This document shows, in pieces, positions 37,608 to 46,332 of a stretch of 64,000 bases of DNA. The translations under genes were made by a program, and so were the position numbers. The DNA is from JAJDTQ01 sp965204235. GTDB taxonomy: Bacteria > Desulfobacterota > Binatia > UBA9968 > JAJDTQ01. The notes under the pieces were generated by a model. It searched no databases. It was not told the origin of the DNA and worked only from the letters and a program-made list of their open reading frames with translations. Location: NCBI GenBank assembly GCA_965204235.1, contig OZ241979.1:248001-312000 (forward strand), in the 5' to 3' direction. The first letter of the stretch is position 1, and the number at the start of each line of letters is the position of its first letter.

Positions 37608-37751
37608 ATGGGACACTGGGGCTTCGTCTTCCTGGCCTACGGCATCGTCTGGGGCAGTATCGTCATCTACTTGGCGCTCCTGAAGCGGCGCATCCGCAGG
37701 GCGGCCGTGAGGTCCGAGCAGACCCGAACGGAAGACCATGAACCGGCGTAG
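37608..37751 (+). CDS. ccmD: Haem exporter small subunit CcmD
   Basis: A 47-aa single-span membrane protein, found by translating the gap between ccmC and ccmE. The N-terminal helix (FVFLAYGIVWGSIVIYLALL) is followed by a basic segment (KRRIRRAAVRSEQ), the standard layout of CcmD, which stabilises the CcmABC-CcmE complex. It overlaps ccmE by 14 bases. Position in the cluster makes the call strong despite the short length. Confidence 0.88.
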   Translation: MGHWGFVFLAYGIVWGSIVIYLALLKRRIRRAAVRSEQTRTEDHEPA

Positions 37752-38184
37752 AAGGTTCCTCGTGGGCGGCCTCGTCATCGCCGCGGCCCTGGCCTACCTC
37801 ATCTACGGGGCCATGCAGGAAGCCGTGGTCTATTTCGTCACCCCCACCGAGCTCCGGTCCGAGACCACGGCGCCGGACCGGTTCCTTCGCGTGGGAGGCA
37901 TGGTCCTGCCCGGGTCGCTGCGAAAGGACCTGGACCGGCGCACGTTCCGTTTCCGCATCACCGACGGCCAGGAGTCCATGGCGGTGTTCTTCCAGGGCGT
38001 GCCGCCGGACCTCCTGGCCGAGGGCAAGGGCGCGGTGGTGGAGGGAAGGCTCGGCGAAGACGGCGTCTTTCGGGCTTCCACGGTCATGGCCAAGCACGCC
38101 GAGGAGTACGGCCCGCACCGGGAGGGCGAGGACCCGGCCAGGAAACGAAGCTTCGTGCCTGCGCCGCCCGCGGGCGCTCCGTGA
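37738..38184 (+). CDS. ccmE: Cytochrome c-type biogenesis protein CcmE (haem chaperone)
   Basis: Periplasmic haem chaperone anchored by an N-terminal helix (FLVGGLVIAAALAYLIYGAM). The 148-aa product has the OB-fold core (FLRVGGMVLPGSL, FRFRITDGQESMAVFFQGVPPDLL, VVEGRL) and the covalent haem-binding His in MAKHAEEYG, where the His and following Tyr are conserved. It overlaps ccmD upstream and ccmF downstream (GTGA). Confidence 0.95.
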   Translation: MNRRRRFLVGGLVIAAALAYLIYGAMQEAVVYFVTPTELRSETTAPDRFLRVGGMVLPGSLRKDLDRRTFRFRITDGQESMAVFFQGVPPDLLAEGKGAVVEGRLGEDGVFRASTVMAKHAEEYGPHREGEDPARKRSFVPAPPAGAP

Positions 38185-40142
38185 CCGCGTCCCTGGGACA
38201 TGGCTGCATCCTGCTGGCGCTGGTCCTCGCGCTATGGGGCATCGCCGCCCCGATCCTCCACGCGCGCACCGGCCTCGCAGGGTTCCACGCCTCCGCCCGC
38301 CATGCGGTCGCGGGCCAGTGCATCCTCGTCACCGCGGCCGCGGGGGCGTTGATCTACGCGCTGGTGGCCACGGACTTCTCCATCCGGTACGTGGCCTTCA
38401 ACACCACCCGGAACACCCCGGTGTACTACCGGGTCACCGGGCTCTGGGGCGCCCTCGAAGGCTCCCTGCTGCTGTGGGAATGGATCCTCGTCATCTTCTC
38501 GGCCCTGGTGGCGTGGCGCTACCGCCAACGCATGCAGGAGTTCATGCCCTGGGTCCTGATGGTGTTCTCCGTGGTCTCGGCCTTCTTCCTCGCGGTCATC
38601 GGCTTCGCCTCCAACCCCTTCGAGACCCTTTCCCCCGTGCCCGCGGACGGGCGCGGGCTGAACCCGCTCCTGGAAGACGCCAACATGCTGAGCCACCCTC
38701 CCCTGCTGTACACGGGCTTCGTGGGGCTCACAGTGCCGTTCGCCTTCGCCATGGCCGCGCTCATCCGCGGCAAGCTGGACCACGTGTGGATCGTGGCCAC
38801 CCGGCGTTGGACCATCGCGGCGTGGTTCTTCCTGACTCTCGGCAACCTGGTGGGCGCCTGGTGGTCGTACCACGTCCTGGGCTGGGGCGGGTACTGGGCC
38901 TGGGACCCGGTGGAGAACGCCGCCTTCATGCCCTGGCTGCCGGCCACCGCGTTCCTGCACTCGGTACAGGTCCAGGAAAGGCGCGACATGCTCAGGACCT
39001 GGAACCTGCTGCTGATCATCATGGCCTTCAGCCTCACCATCTTCGGCACCTTCCTCACGCGCTCGGGCATACTCTCCTCCATCCACGCCTTCTCGTCCGG
39101 GCCCGTGGGCTTCGTCTTCCTCGGGTTCCTCGCGTTCGTCCTGGTCTCGTCCCTGGGCCTGCTGGCCTGGCGCAGCGACCGGCTCCGGGGGCAGCCCGAA
39201 CTCGACTCCGCGGTGAGCCGGGAATCCGCCTTCGTCCTGAACAACGTCGTGTTCGTCTCCGCGCTGTTCACCATATTCCTCGGCACGGTCTTTCCGCTGC
39301 TGTCCCAGGCCGTGGCCGGGGTCCAGGTGAGCGTCGGCGCCCCCTACTTCAACGCCGTGACCGTGCCCCTGTTCCTGCTGCTGGTCTTCCTCATGGGGGT
39401 CGGCCCGCTCATTGCCTGGCGCCGGGCTTCGTGGGACAACCTCAAGCGGAACTTCACTTGGCCCGCGGCCGCGTCCCTGGCCGTGGCCCTGGGCCTGTTC
39501 GCGGGCGGCGTCCGCTCGTTCCTGTCCCTCCTGGGGTTCACGCTCTGCGCCTTCGCGGTCTGGACCATGGTCTTCGACACCGCCCTTTCCCTGCGGGCCC
39601 GGCGGCGGCATGCGGGTGAGACGCTGCTGCGGGGGCTCGGCGCCCTGGTCCGGCGCAACCCGCGCCGTTACGGCGGGTTCGTCGTGCACCTGGGCGTGGT
39701 CCTCGTGGTCCTGGGGGTGGCCGGCTCCATGGCCTACAGCATCGAGCGGGAGGCGACCCTGGGCGTGGGCGAGTCCCTGGCCGCGGGTCCCTACCGGGTG
39801 GTGTTCGAGGGTCTGCACGGGTCGCAGCAACCCACCCACTACCGGGTGGAGGGACGGTTCCGGGTATCCCAGGACGGGCGCGCGCTCGGACGCCTGTCAC
39901 CGGCCCTCAAGTTCTTCCCGACCCAGGAATCGCCCATCGGACGAGCGGTCTTCCGCAGCACCCTGAAGGAGGACCTCTACCTGATCCTTTCGGGATTCAG
40001 CGACGTGGACAGGAACCGGGCGACCCTGAAGGTGCTGGTCCGGCCCCTGGTGCTGTGGATCTGGCTCGGCGGCGCGGTCATCACCATCGGCACGCTCATG
40101 GCCATACTGCCCGCGGGCCGGACCCGGGAGACGGCAAGTTGA
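38181..40142 (+). CDS. ccmF: Cytochrome c haem lyase subunit CcmF
   Basis: Large membrane protein that with CcmH attaches haem to apocytochrome c. The 653-aa product contains about 15 helices and the WWD haem-handling domain GWGGYWAWDPVENAAFMPWL, plus FGTFLTRSGILSSIHAF. The start is GTG 38181, overlapping the ccmE stop as GTGA; the end overlaps ccmG as TTGA. Length is typical. Confidence 0.97.
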   Translation: MTASLGHGCILLALVLALWGIAAPILHARTGLAGFHASARHAVAGQCILVTAAAGALIYALVATDFSIRYVAFNTTRNTPVYYRVTGLWGALEGSLLLWEWILVIFSALVAWRYRQRMQEFMPWVLMVFSVVSAFFLAVIGFASNPFETLSPVPADGRGLNPLLEDANMLSHPPLLYTGFVGLTVPFAFAMAALIRGKLDHVWIVATRRWTIAAWFFLTLGNLVGAWWSYHVLGWGGYWAWDPVENAAFMPWLPATAFLHSVQVQERRDMLRTWNLLLIIMAFSLTIFGTFLTRSGILSSIHAFSSGPVGFVFLGFLAFVLVSSLGLLAWRSDRLRGQPELDSAVSRESAFVLNNVVFVSALFTIFLGTVFPLLSQAVAGVQVSVGAPYFNAVTVPLFLLLVFLMGVGPLIAWRRASWDNLKRNFTWPAAASLAVALGLFAGGVRSFLSLLGFTLCAFAVWTMVFDTALSLRARRRHAGETLLRGLGALVRRNPRRYGGFVVHLGVVLVVLGVAGSMAYSIEREATLGVGESLAAGPYRVVFEGLHGSQQPTHYRVEGRFRVSQDGRALGRLSPALKFFPTQESPIGRAVFRSTLKEDLYLILSGFSDVDRNRATLKVLVRPLVLWIWLGGAVITIGTLMAILPAGRTRETAS

Positions 40143-40708
40143 ACCCGGCCGCGCAAAGGTTGATCCTCACCCTCACCTGCGTGGTCCTTCTCGTGGTCCT
40201 CCTCTATTCCGGCTTCGGCCGCGACCCGCGCTACATCCCCTCCCCCCTGCTCGGCCGCGCCGCGCCCGATTTCTCCCTGGACCTGTTCGGCGGCGGGACC
40301 GTGCGCCTGTCGGAACTGCGGGGCAAGACCGTGCTGGTGGACTTCTGGGCCTCCTGGTGCCTGCCCTGCCGGGAGGAGGCCCGGGACCTGGAAGCCGCCT
40401 GGAAGCGGCAGGGGGACGACGTGGTGTTCCTCGGCGTCAACGTCCAGGACGAGGAGGAGGACGCCATGAAGTTCATCGAGGAGTTCGGCGTCTCCTTTCC
40501 CAACGGCCGGGACCGGGGCGGCAGGACCGCGGTGGACTACGGCGTCTGGGGCATTCCCGAAGCCTTCTTCGTCAGCCCCCGAGGCCGGATCACCTACAAG
40601 CACGTGGGCCCCATCCCGATGTCGGTGCTGACGGCCAAGCTGGACGAAGCCCGGCGGGACCGGGTCAGCTCCGAAGGCCGCGGCGGCGAGCACCAGTCCA
40701 TCCGATGA
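40139..40708 (+). CDS. ccmG: Thiol:disulfide oxidoreductase CcmG/DsbE-like
   Basis: Membrane-anchored periplasmic thioredoxin-fold protein that reduces apocytochrome c cysteines. The 189-aa product has an N-terminal helix (LILTLTCVVLLVVLLYSGF), the thioredoxin motif VDFWASWCLPCREEA, and the cis-Pro loop YGVWGIPEAFFVSPRG. The start is TTG 40139, overlapping the ccmF stop as TTGA. An upstream ATG at 40055 would add an unlikely His/Arg-rich leader. It could also be named TlpA/ResA-like. Confidence 0.92.
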   Translation: MNPAAQRLILTLTCVVLLVVLLYSGFGRDPRYIPSPLLGRAAPDFSLDLFGGGTVRLSELRGKTVLVDFWASWCLPCREEARDLEAAWKRQGDDVVFLGVNVQDEEEDAMKFIEEFGVSFPNGRDRGGRTAVDYGVWGIPEAFFVSPRGRITYKHVGPIPMSVLTAKLDEARRDRVSSEGRGGEHQSIR

Positions 40709-42264
40709 ACACGAGAGTGAATACGGCGACTTGGGCGCTGATCCTCGCGCTCTGCTTCAACGTTCACGGGGACCAGGAATTGGAAGACCGGGTGCGCGCC
40801 ATCGCTTCGGAGCTGCGCTGCGTGGTGTGCCAGAACCTCTCCGTGGCGGACTCCCCGGCCGAGATGGCGGTGCAGATGCGCGGCATCGTGCGCGAGCAAC
40901 TCCGGGCCGGCAAGACCCCCGACGAGGTCCGGAGCTATTTCGTCTCCAAGTACGGCGAGTGGGTCCTGCTCGCACCGCCGGCCCGGGGCTTCAACCTGGC
41001 CGTGTGGGTCCTGCCCTTCGCGGCGCTGCTCGCGGGCCTCTACTTCGCCGTCCGGGTGCTGCGCCGGTGGAGCGGACGCGCCGGCGACGAGCCCCGGGAG
41101 CCCCCGGACCCGGAGATGTTGCGGCGGATCCGGGCCGCGGCGGCGGCCGGCGACTTTCGGGAAGGCGATCCGGAGGACCCCTCGGAGCACAGGCGGACGC
41201 GCATCTACCGGGATCTGCGGGAACTCGACCTCGACCACCGGGAAGGCCGGATCTCCACCGCGGACTACGAGGTCCTCAAGCGCCGCTACGAAGGCCAGGC
41301 CGTGCGCATCCTGGAGGAGGCCGGGGAAGGCGCGCCGCGGCCTGCCGGGTCCGGGACGAAACCGGGGAGCCGCGCCGCGGGGGGCAGACGGACCTGGACC
41401 TTGGCCGCGGGCGCCGCCCTGCTGCTGGCGGGCGGCGTCACCCTCGGATTGTTGCTGGGCCAGTCGCTGCGGCCCCGGACCTCGACGGAGGACAGCATCA
41501 CCGGCGACTTCCTGACCGGCACGGGACCCGGGGGGATCAGTCCCCCGGGCGCGTCCGGCGCACCGGAGGCGCTGCTGCGCCGAGGGCAGGACGCCTTGCA
41601 GCAGAAGGACTTCAAGACCGCCATCGAGGCTTTTCAGGCGGTGCTGCGCGGCGACCCCGGCCACCCCGAGGCCAACGCCTACATGGGCGTCGTGCTGGCC
41701 CGGGCCGGGCACACCGAAGCCGCGCTGGCCGCACTGGACCGGGCGTTGGCGCGGACGCCGGACCTGCCTCTGGCCTTGTGGGGCAAGGGCATGCTCCTCT
41801 ACCGGGAAGGGCGCGACCTGGCCGGAGCCCGGGAGCACCTCCGGCGGCTGGAACGGTTGTTGCCGCCCGGGGAGCAGCGGGAGACGGTCCGGAGCATGAT
41901 CGCGGACATGGACCCGGCGACGGCGAGCCGGAGCATCGCAGGGACCGTTCGACTGGACCCCGGACGGACCGCGGAGGTGGGCGAACGTTCCACGCTCTTC
42001 ATCGTGGCCAGGAGTCCCGGGACGGGGCCCGGGGCGCCGCTGGCGGTCAAGCGCGTGGTCCGGCCCTCCTTTCCCGTCTCCTTCACGCTGGGACCCGGCG
42101 ACGTCATGATACCGGGGACGGCCTTCGACGGACCCATGGACCTCAGCGCTCGACTGGACCGGGACGGGGACCCGCTGACGCGCGAACCCGGAGAGCCCGC
42201 GGGCGTTTACCCGGAGAACCCCGCGGCCCCCGGCGCCCGGAACGTGGCCATCCACCTGAAGTGA
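40705..42264 (+). CDS. ccmH: CcmH-CcmI fusion (cytochrome c maturation thioredox and TPR protein)
   Basis: A 519-aa protein combining two maturation factors. The N-terminal CcmH/CycL domain has a signal or anchor segment, the active-site motif SELRCVVCQNLSVADS (about residues 29-44) and a membrane helix (AVWVLPFAALLAGLYFAVRV). The middle is a CcmI-type acidic region with another helix (TLAAGAALLLAGGVTLGLLL). Then come TPR motifs (ALLRRGQDALQQKDFKTAIE, AYMGVVLARAGHTEAALAAL) and the CcmI periplasmic C-terminal domain (AGTVRLDPGRTAEV, APLAVKRVVRPSFPVSFTL). It overlaps ccmG as ATGA and ends the cluster. Fusions of CcmH and CcmI occur in E. coli as well, though this one keeps the full C-terminal CcmI domain. 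Confidence 0.92.
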   Translation: MNTRVNTATWALILALCFNVHGDQELEDRVRAIASELRCVVCQNLSVADSPAEMAVQMRGIVREQLRAGKTPDEVRSYFVSKYGEWVLLAPPARGFNLAVWVLPFAALLAGLYFAVRVLRRWSGRAGDEPREPPDPEMLRRIRAAAAAGDFREGDPEDPSEHRRTRIYRDLRELDLDHREGRISTADYEVLKRRYEGQAVRILEEAGEGAPRPAGSGTKPGSRAAGGRRTWTLAAGAALLLAGGVTLGLLLGQSLRPRTSTEDSITGDFLTGTGPGGISPPGASGAPEALLRRGQDALQQKDFKTAIEAFQAVLRGDPGHPEANAYMGVVLARAGHTEAALAALDRALARTPDLPLALWGKGMLLYREGRDLAGAREHLRRLERLLPPGEQRETVRSMIADMDPATASRSIAGTVRLDPGRTAEVGERSTLFIVARSPGTGPGAPLAVKRVVRPSFPVSFTLGPGDVMIPGTAFDGPMDLSARLDRDGDPLTREPGEPAGVYPENPAAPGARNVAIHLK

Positions 42265-42290
42265 CCCACCGGCGCCGCGCGGGCGGACCG

Positions 42291-42459
42291 CGGCAAGGAA
42301 ACCCCGGACGATTCCCCCCGTTCGTCCTGGACGCAGGAACCCCGGACGATTCCCCCGCGTACCGAGCGCAGGAAACTCTGGACGACTCCGGGTCCTGAGC
42401 GCAGGAATCCCTGGACGATTCCTCCGTTCGTCCTGAGCGAAGCGAAGTCGAAGGACGCG
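42291..42459. repeat. Degenerate tandem repeat array ending in dispersed repeat, copy 3
   Basis: Between ccmH (+) and the flavin reductase gene (-), about four degenerate units of 33-38 bp follow one another. Each begins like AGGAAMCCCNGGACGATTCC and continues CCCGTTCGTCCTGAGCG in the best preserved ones. The last unit runs into the dispersed repeat in inverted orientation (GTCCTGAGCGAAGCGAAGTC, ending GAAGGACGCG at about 42459). No spacers or conserved equal-length units, so not CRISPR. It may fold and end transcription of the two convergent genes. Confidence 0.65.
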
Positions 42460-42460
42460 G

Positions 42461-42937
42461 TCAGTCGCGCCCGGGAAGCCGCTGGTACCTGCCCTTGAAG
42501 AAGAGCAGCGGACGGTCCCCCGCGGCCTGGGCGTGGAGGACCCGACCCAGGTAGATGGTGTGGTCGCCGCCGTCGCAGGCATGGCTGACTGCGCACTCGA
42601 TATGTCCGATGGTCTCGTCCAGGAGCGGGATCTCGCGGCCGCTCATGCGCCACGGCGTGTCCTGGAACTTCTCGATGCCCTTGGTGGCGAAGCGGTTGGC
42701 GAGGTGCTCCTGGTGCTCGCCGAGCAGGTTGACGGCGAACACCCGCGAGTCCTCGAAGCAGTCGTAGCAGTTGGCCTTCTTGTCGATGCAGACCAGCACC
42801 AGCGGCGGGTCCAGGGAAAGGGAGGAGAACGCGTTGGCGGTGATCCCCGTGGGGACTCCGGCCTTGTCCTTGGTGGTGACGATGGTCACGCCGGTGGCGA
42901 AGTGCCCCATCACGTGCCGGATCTCTCTCGCGTCCAT
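42461..42937 (-). CDS. Flavin reductase-like domain protein
   Basis: A 158-aa FMN-binding split-barrel protein of the flavin reductase family (PF01613). Seen: FATGVTIVTTKD, the FMN-contacting block GITANAFSSLSLDPPLVLVC, and FAVNLLGEHQEHLANRFA. It normally supplies reduced flavin to a two-component monooxygenase or acts as an NAD(P)H:flavin oxidoreductase. No monooxygenase partner is adjacent, so the partner is unknown. The 3' end abuts the repeat array. Confidence 0.92.
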   Translation of the reverse strand: MDAREIRHVMGHFATGVTIVTTKDKAGVPTGITANAFSSLSLDPPLVLVCIDKKANCYDCFEDSRVFAVNLLGEHQEHLANRFATKGIEKFQDTPWRMSGREIPLLDETIGHIECAVSHACDGGDHTIYLGRVLHAQAAGDRPLLFFKGRYQRLPGRD

Positions 42938-43026
42938 GCTGCACGGGGTAACAGACCGGGCGAAGCGTTGTCAATCGCCGCGGAGGGCGGCCGCCCCGGC
43001 CCCGGGCGCCGCGGGAAGGAGTGTCC

Positions 43027-43467
43027 TCAACTGTCGAGTTCCGGCTTCGGCAGCATCAGGTAGGGGACGTTGTCGTCGTCGAGGGCTTCCCGCTCTTCCG
43101 GGGTGGCGGTGCCGTGGATCGGCCGCTGGGGGGCCTCGCCGGCGTGGATCCGGCGCGCCTCGTCGGCGAAACGCACGCCCACGTCGTCGAAGTTCTTCCG
43201 GACGTAGTGGTGGGCGCGGATGAGGGCTTCCCGGAACTGCTCCGGCGTGGGCATGGCCTGCTTCCGGTCCTGCTCGGCCGGGGGCGCGGGCGCGGCCTCC
43301 TTCTTCTTGTGGACCGCGCAGGTGTGGGGCAGCTTGGTAATCTCGGTGGAGGCGCACACCGGGCACGCGATCTGGCTCCGGGAGAGTTGCTCCCGATAGT
43401 TCTCGGGGCCCGAGAACCACCCCTCGAAACCGTGGTCGTTGTCGCATATGAGATCGTAAATGACCAT
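43027..43467 (-). CDS. DUF1178 family protein with zinc-ribbon-like cysteines
   Basis: A 146-aa protein of the DUF1178 family. Its N-terminus MVIYDLICDNDHGFEGWF is diagnostic; Cys8 and His12 plus Cys35, Cys38 (ACPVC) and Cys50 suggest metal binding. A linker rich in Ala, Pro and Lys is followed by a helical domain (EQFREALIRAHHYVRKNFDDVG...FADEARRIHAGE). The frame stays open far upstream, but ATG 43467 matches the family. Function unknown; the family is common in Proteobacteria. Confidence 0.87.
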   Translation of the reverse strand: MVIYDLICDNDHGFEGWFSGPENYREQLSRSQIACPVCASTEITKLPHTCAVHKKKEAAPAPPAEQDRKQAMPTPEQFREALIRAHHYVRKNFDDVGVRFADEARRIHAGEAPQRPIHGTATPEEREALDDDNVPYLMLPKPELDS

Positions 43468-43594
43468 GCGATCACCTGTTTCGAAGGTAACCCCGACCGG
43501 CCCCGAAGTCAAGGCGGCAGGAATTCGGCGACCGGTCAGGCCAGGACCGCTCCCCGAGGCCACGCCCGGAGGACCGTTCCGAATGCTCCTCGCG

Positions 43595-45211
43595 TCACCA
43601 GCCCAGGGCGTATCCGTCCCTGCGGGGGTCCGCGGCGGCGAGCCACGCGCCGGTGCGGGGGTCCCGGACGATGAGGGCCGCGCCGCCGAAGGACCAGGGG
43701 GCCACCACGGCGACCGGGTGCCCCCGGTCCCTGAGTCCCTGCACCACCTCCTCCGGGAAACCGCGCTCCAGCAGCAACTCTTCCGGGCCTCCGACGTTGG
43801 GGGGCGCGCCCGGCCGATGGCTCCACCGGGGCGCTTCCAGGGCGCATTGGGGGTCCATCCCGCGGTCCAGCAGCCGGTGCAGCACCTGCGCGTTGGTCTG
43901 GGGCTGGTCGTCAGCCCCGGGGGTGCCGCCCACCGCGAGGAACTCGCCCCGGTGGAACACCATGTAGGAGTTGAGGGTGTGCGCCGGCCTCTTGCCCGGG
44001 ACCAGGGCATTGGCGGCCTCGGGGTCCAGCACGCAGCCGCACAGGCGGTTGTTCATCACCACCCCGGTGTCCCCCGCCACCACCCGCGACCCGAACGCGG
44101 CGAAGACGCTCTGGATGAGGGACACCACGTTGCCGTCGCCGTCGGCCACGCACAGGTAGGTGGTGTCCCCGCCCGGAGACGGCGGAGACGACGCCACCGG
44201 CGTGGCGGTGGGCCGGATGAACTGCCGGCGCCGCTCCGCGTGTTCCTTGCCGATGAGCCGCTCGACCTCCGGGTCATGGAAACGGGGGTCGCCCAGACGC
44301 CGGTTACGGTCCTCGAAGGCGAGCTTCTTGGCCTCCACCATGACGTGGGCCAGCTCCGCGGGGCTCATCCCGGCCCAATCGTACCCTTCCAGCAGGTTCA
44401 TGATCTCCAGGACCATGAAGCCCTGGGACACGGGCGGCTGCTCCAGCAGCTCGTAGCCCCGGTAGCCGGCGCTCAGGGGCTCCAGCCACTCGAAGAACCG
44501 CCCCTGCAGGTCCGCCTCTTCGAGCAGGCCGCCCCGGGCCTGCACGCCGGCGCACAGCCGCGCCGCCACGTCCCCCCCGTAGAAGGCGTCGCGCCCGCCC
44601 GACGCCACGGCTTCCAGCGTGCGCGCCAACTCCGTCTGCCGCAACGTCCGCCCGGGCGTCAGGTCCTCCAGCGGCTGGCGGAAGCAGCGATGGATGTCGG
44701 ACCCCGGCGGCCCGTGCTCCTCAATGGAGTTGGCCAGGGCCAGGTAGAGGGGAAAGCCGTCCCGGGCCAGCGCGATGGCGTCGGCGCAGACCTTCGCCAA
44801 CTCCAGGACGCCGTACCGCCGGTGGAGCTCCAGCCAGCCGTCCACCGCCCCGGGAACCGCGATGCTCAAGGGGCCCGCGGTGGGGATGGTCCCCAGGCCG
44901 CGGCTGCGGAAGTAGTCGATGGTGGCCTTGCCCGGGGCCGGTCCGCTGGCGTTGAGGGCTGCGACCTTCCCTTCCTCCTTCATGTACACCAGCGAGAAGA
45001 GGTCGCCTCCCAGACCGCACGCCTCGTGCTTGACCACCGCCAGCACGAACCCCGCGGCCACCGCGGCGTCCACCGCGTTGCCGCCCCGCCGCAGCATCTC
45101 CAGCCCGGAGGCGGAAGCCAGCGCGTGTCCCGAGGCGATGACTCCCCGGTGGCCCATGACCAGGGGCCGCGCGGCCTTGCCGTAGCGGATTTCGTGTACG
45201 CCGTCTGCCAT
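43595..45211 (-). CDS. ggt: Gamma-glutamyltransferase-family N-terminal nucleophile hydrolase
   Basis: A 538-aa proenzyme of the gamma-glutamyltranspeptidase family, expected to cleave itself before the catalytic Thr in GGDTTYLCVAD and then hydrolyse or transfer gamma-glutamyl groups. Seen: GGNAVDAAVAAGFVLAVVKH, CGLGGDLFSLVY, GWLELHRRYG, QPPVSQGFMVLEIMN and NNRLCGCV in place of the usual NN...F. There is no signal peptide, so it is probably cytoplasmic. Cytoplasmic homologues also include cephalosporin-acylase-like and other amidases, so glutathione may not be the substrate. Confidence 0.9.
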   Translation of the reverse strand: MADGVHEIRYGKAARPLVMGHRGVIASGHALASASGLEMLRRGGNAVDAAVAAGFVLAVVKHEACGLGGDLFSLVYMKEEGKVAALNASGPAPGKATIDYFRSRGLGTIPTAGPLSIAVPGAVDGWLELHRRYGVLELAKVCADAIALARDGFPLYLALANSIEEHGPPGSDIHRCFRQPLEDLTPGRTLRQTELARTLEAVASGGRDAFYGGDVAARLCAGVQARGGLLEEADLQGRFFEWLEPLSAGYRGYELLEQPPVSQGFMVLEIMNLLEGYDWAGMSPAELAHVMVEAKKLAFEDRNRRLGDPRFHDPEVERLIGKEHAERRRQFIRPTATPVASSPPSPGGDTTYLCVADGDGNVVSLIQSVFAAFGSRVVAGDTGVVMNNRLCGCVLDPEAANALVPGKRPAHTLNSYMVFHRGEFLAVGGTPGADDQPQTNAQVLHRLLDRGMDPQCALEAPRWSHRPGAPPNVGGPEELLLERGFPEEVVQGLRDRGHPVAVVAPWSFGGAALIVRDPRTGAWLAAADPRRDGYALGW

Positions 45212-45306
45212 GACCCATCCTTTCCGAAGGAAAAGCGGCGAGGTCCCGTATTCGACGGGCTGCGGAGGGGACCGGACTCGGTCCGACGCCGTCCGCGGAC
45301 GTCAGG

Positions 45307-46332
45307 CTATGGGCCGCCGATCCCCAGTATCCGGGCGGCGTTGCCTCCGAGTATCCGCTCCCTGTCCTCCGCGGGCAGCCCCAGGTCGTCGATGGCCTCG
45401 AGGCTGTTGCGGACGAACGCGCACCCGTCCTCCGGGCCGTAGGGGTAGTTGGTGCCGAACACCATCCGTCCGGGGCCGAAGAAGTCCATGACGCACCGGA
45501 GCGTGTTCGCGGGGTGGTCCGCGGTGTCCACGAAGAAGCGCCGGAAGGAGTCGAGGGGGTTCTCCTCGAGGCCGAAGCGCTCCCGCATCTCGTCGGTCCT
45601 GCCCGTGTAGATGTTGACGGCCCGTTGCCCGAAGAAGGCCAGCACCCCGCCCACGTCCGCCACCACGAAGGGCAGCGTGGGGAACCGCTCCAGCACCCGG
45701 CCGTACACCAGCCGGGTCATGGCCACGGTGCTGTCGAAGGCCCAGCCGTAGATCAGGACGGGCATGATGTCCAGCCCCACCGCCTCGGTGGCCAGCGGCG
45801 CGGTGGGATGGATGTACACCGGCAGGCCGTACTCCGCGAGCTTCTCGTAGATGGGGAAGAACGCCTCGTGGTCCAGCGGGCGGCCGTCCAGGTTGGAGAA
45901 ACAGCCGAAACCCCGGAGCCCCAGGTCGTTGCGGGCGCGGTCGAGCTCCTCCAGCGATGCCGGAACGGAGGAGGTGGGCAGCGTGGCCAGCCCCACGAAG
46001 CGGTCGGGATGCCGGTTGCACATGCGGGCCAGGGCGTCGTTGGCCACCCGCGCCAAGTGCACGGCGTCGTCCGGTTCGTAGCGGTCGGCGCCGGGGGCGG
46101 GGATGCTCACCACCTGGACGTCCACCCCCTGGCGGTCCATGTGCTCCAGCCGCCGGTCCACGTCCCTGCCCTTGAAGATGGCGGTGTTGATGCGGCACGC
46201 GAGCTTCCGGTCGTAGAGGTAGGACATGCCGCTGTAGGGATCCGGCGGCTCCAGGACCACGTTCCCGTCCCGTTCGCGCATGGCGTCCATGTAGGCCTCG
46301 GGAAAGACGTGGCTTTGAAAATCGACGATCAT
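45307..46332 (-). CDS. Amidohydrolase-2 family protein
   Basis: A 341-aa metal-dependent hydrolase or decarboxylase of the ACMSD-like family. The N-terminal metal motif is MIVDFQSHVFPEAYM (usual DxHxH is DFQSH here). Other seen elements are RGFGCFSNLDGRPLD, the His in LPVYIHPTAP, VADVGGVLAFF where many have GGxxP, and the C-terminal FGTNYPYGPEDG, where the usual catalytic SDxP Asp is replaced by Asn. So key metal or catalytic residues differ from the standard pattern. It overlaps the small zinc-ribbon gene upstream (ATGA). Confidence 0.85.
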   Translation of the reverse strand: MIVDFQSHVFPEAYMDAMRERDGNVVLEPPDPYSGMSYLYDRKLACRINTAIFKGRDVDRRLEHMDRQGVDVQVVSIPAPGADRYEPDDAVHLARVANDALARMCNRHPDRFVGLATLPTSSVPASLEELDRARNDLGLRGFGCFSNLDGRPLDHEAFFPIYEKLAEYGLPVYIHPTAPLATEAVGLDIMPVLIYGWAFDSTVAMTRLVYGRVLERFPTLPFVVADVGGVLAFFGQRAVNIYTGRTDEMRERFGLEENPLDSFRRFFVDTADHPANTLRCVMDFFGPGRMVFGTNYPYGPEDGCAFVRNSLEAIDDLGLPAEDRERILGGNAARILGIGGP

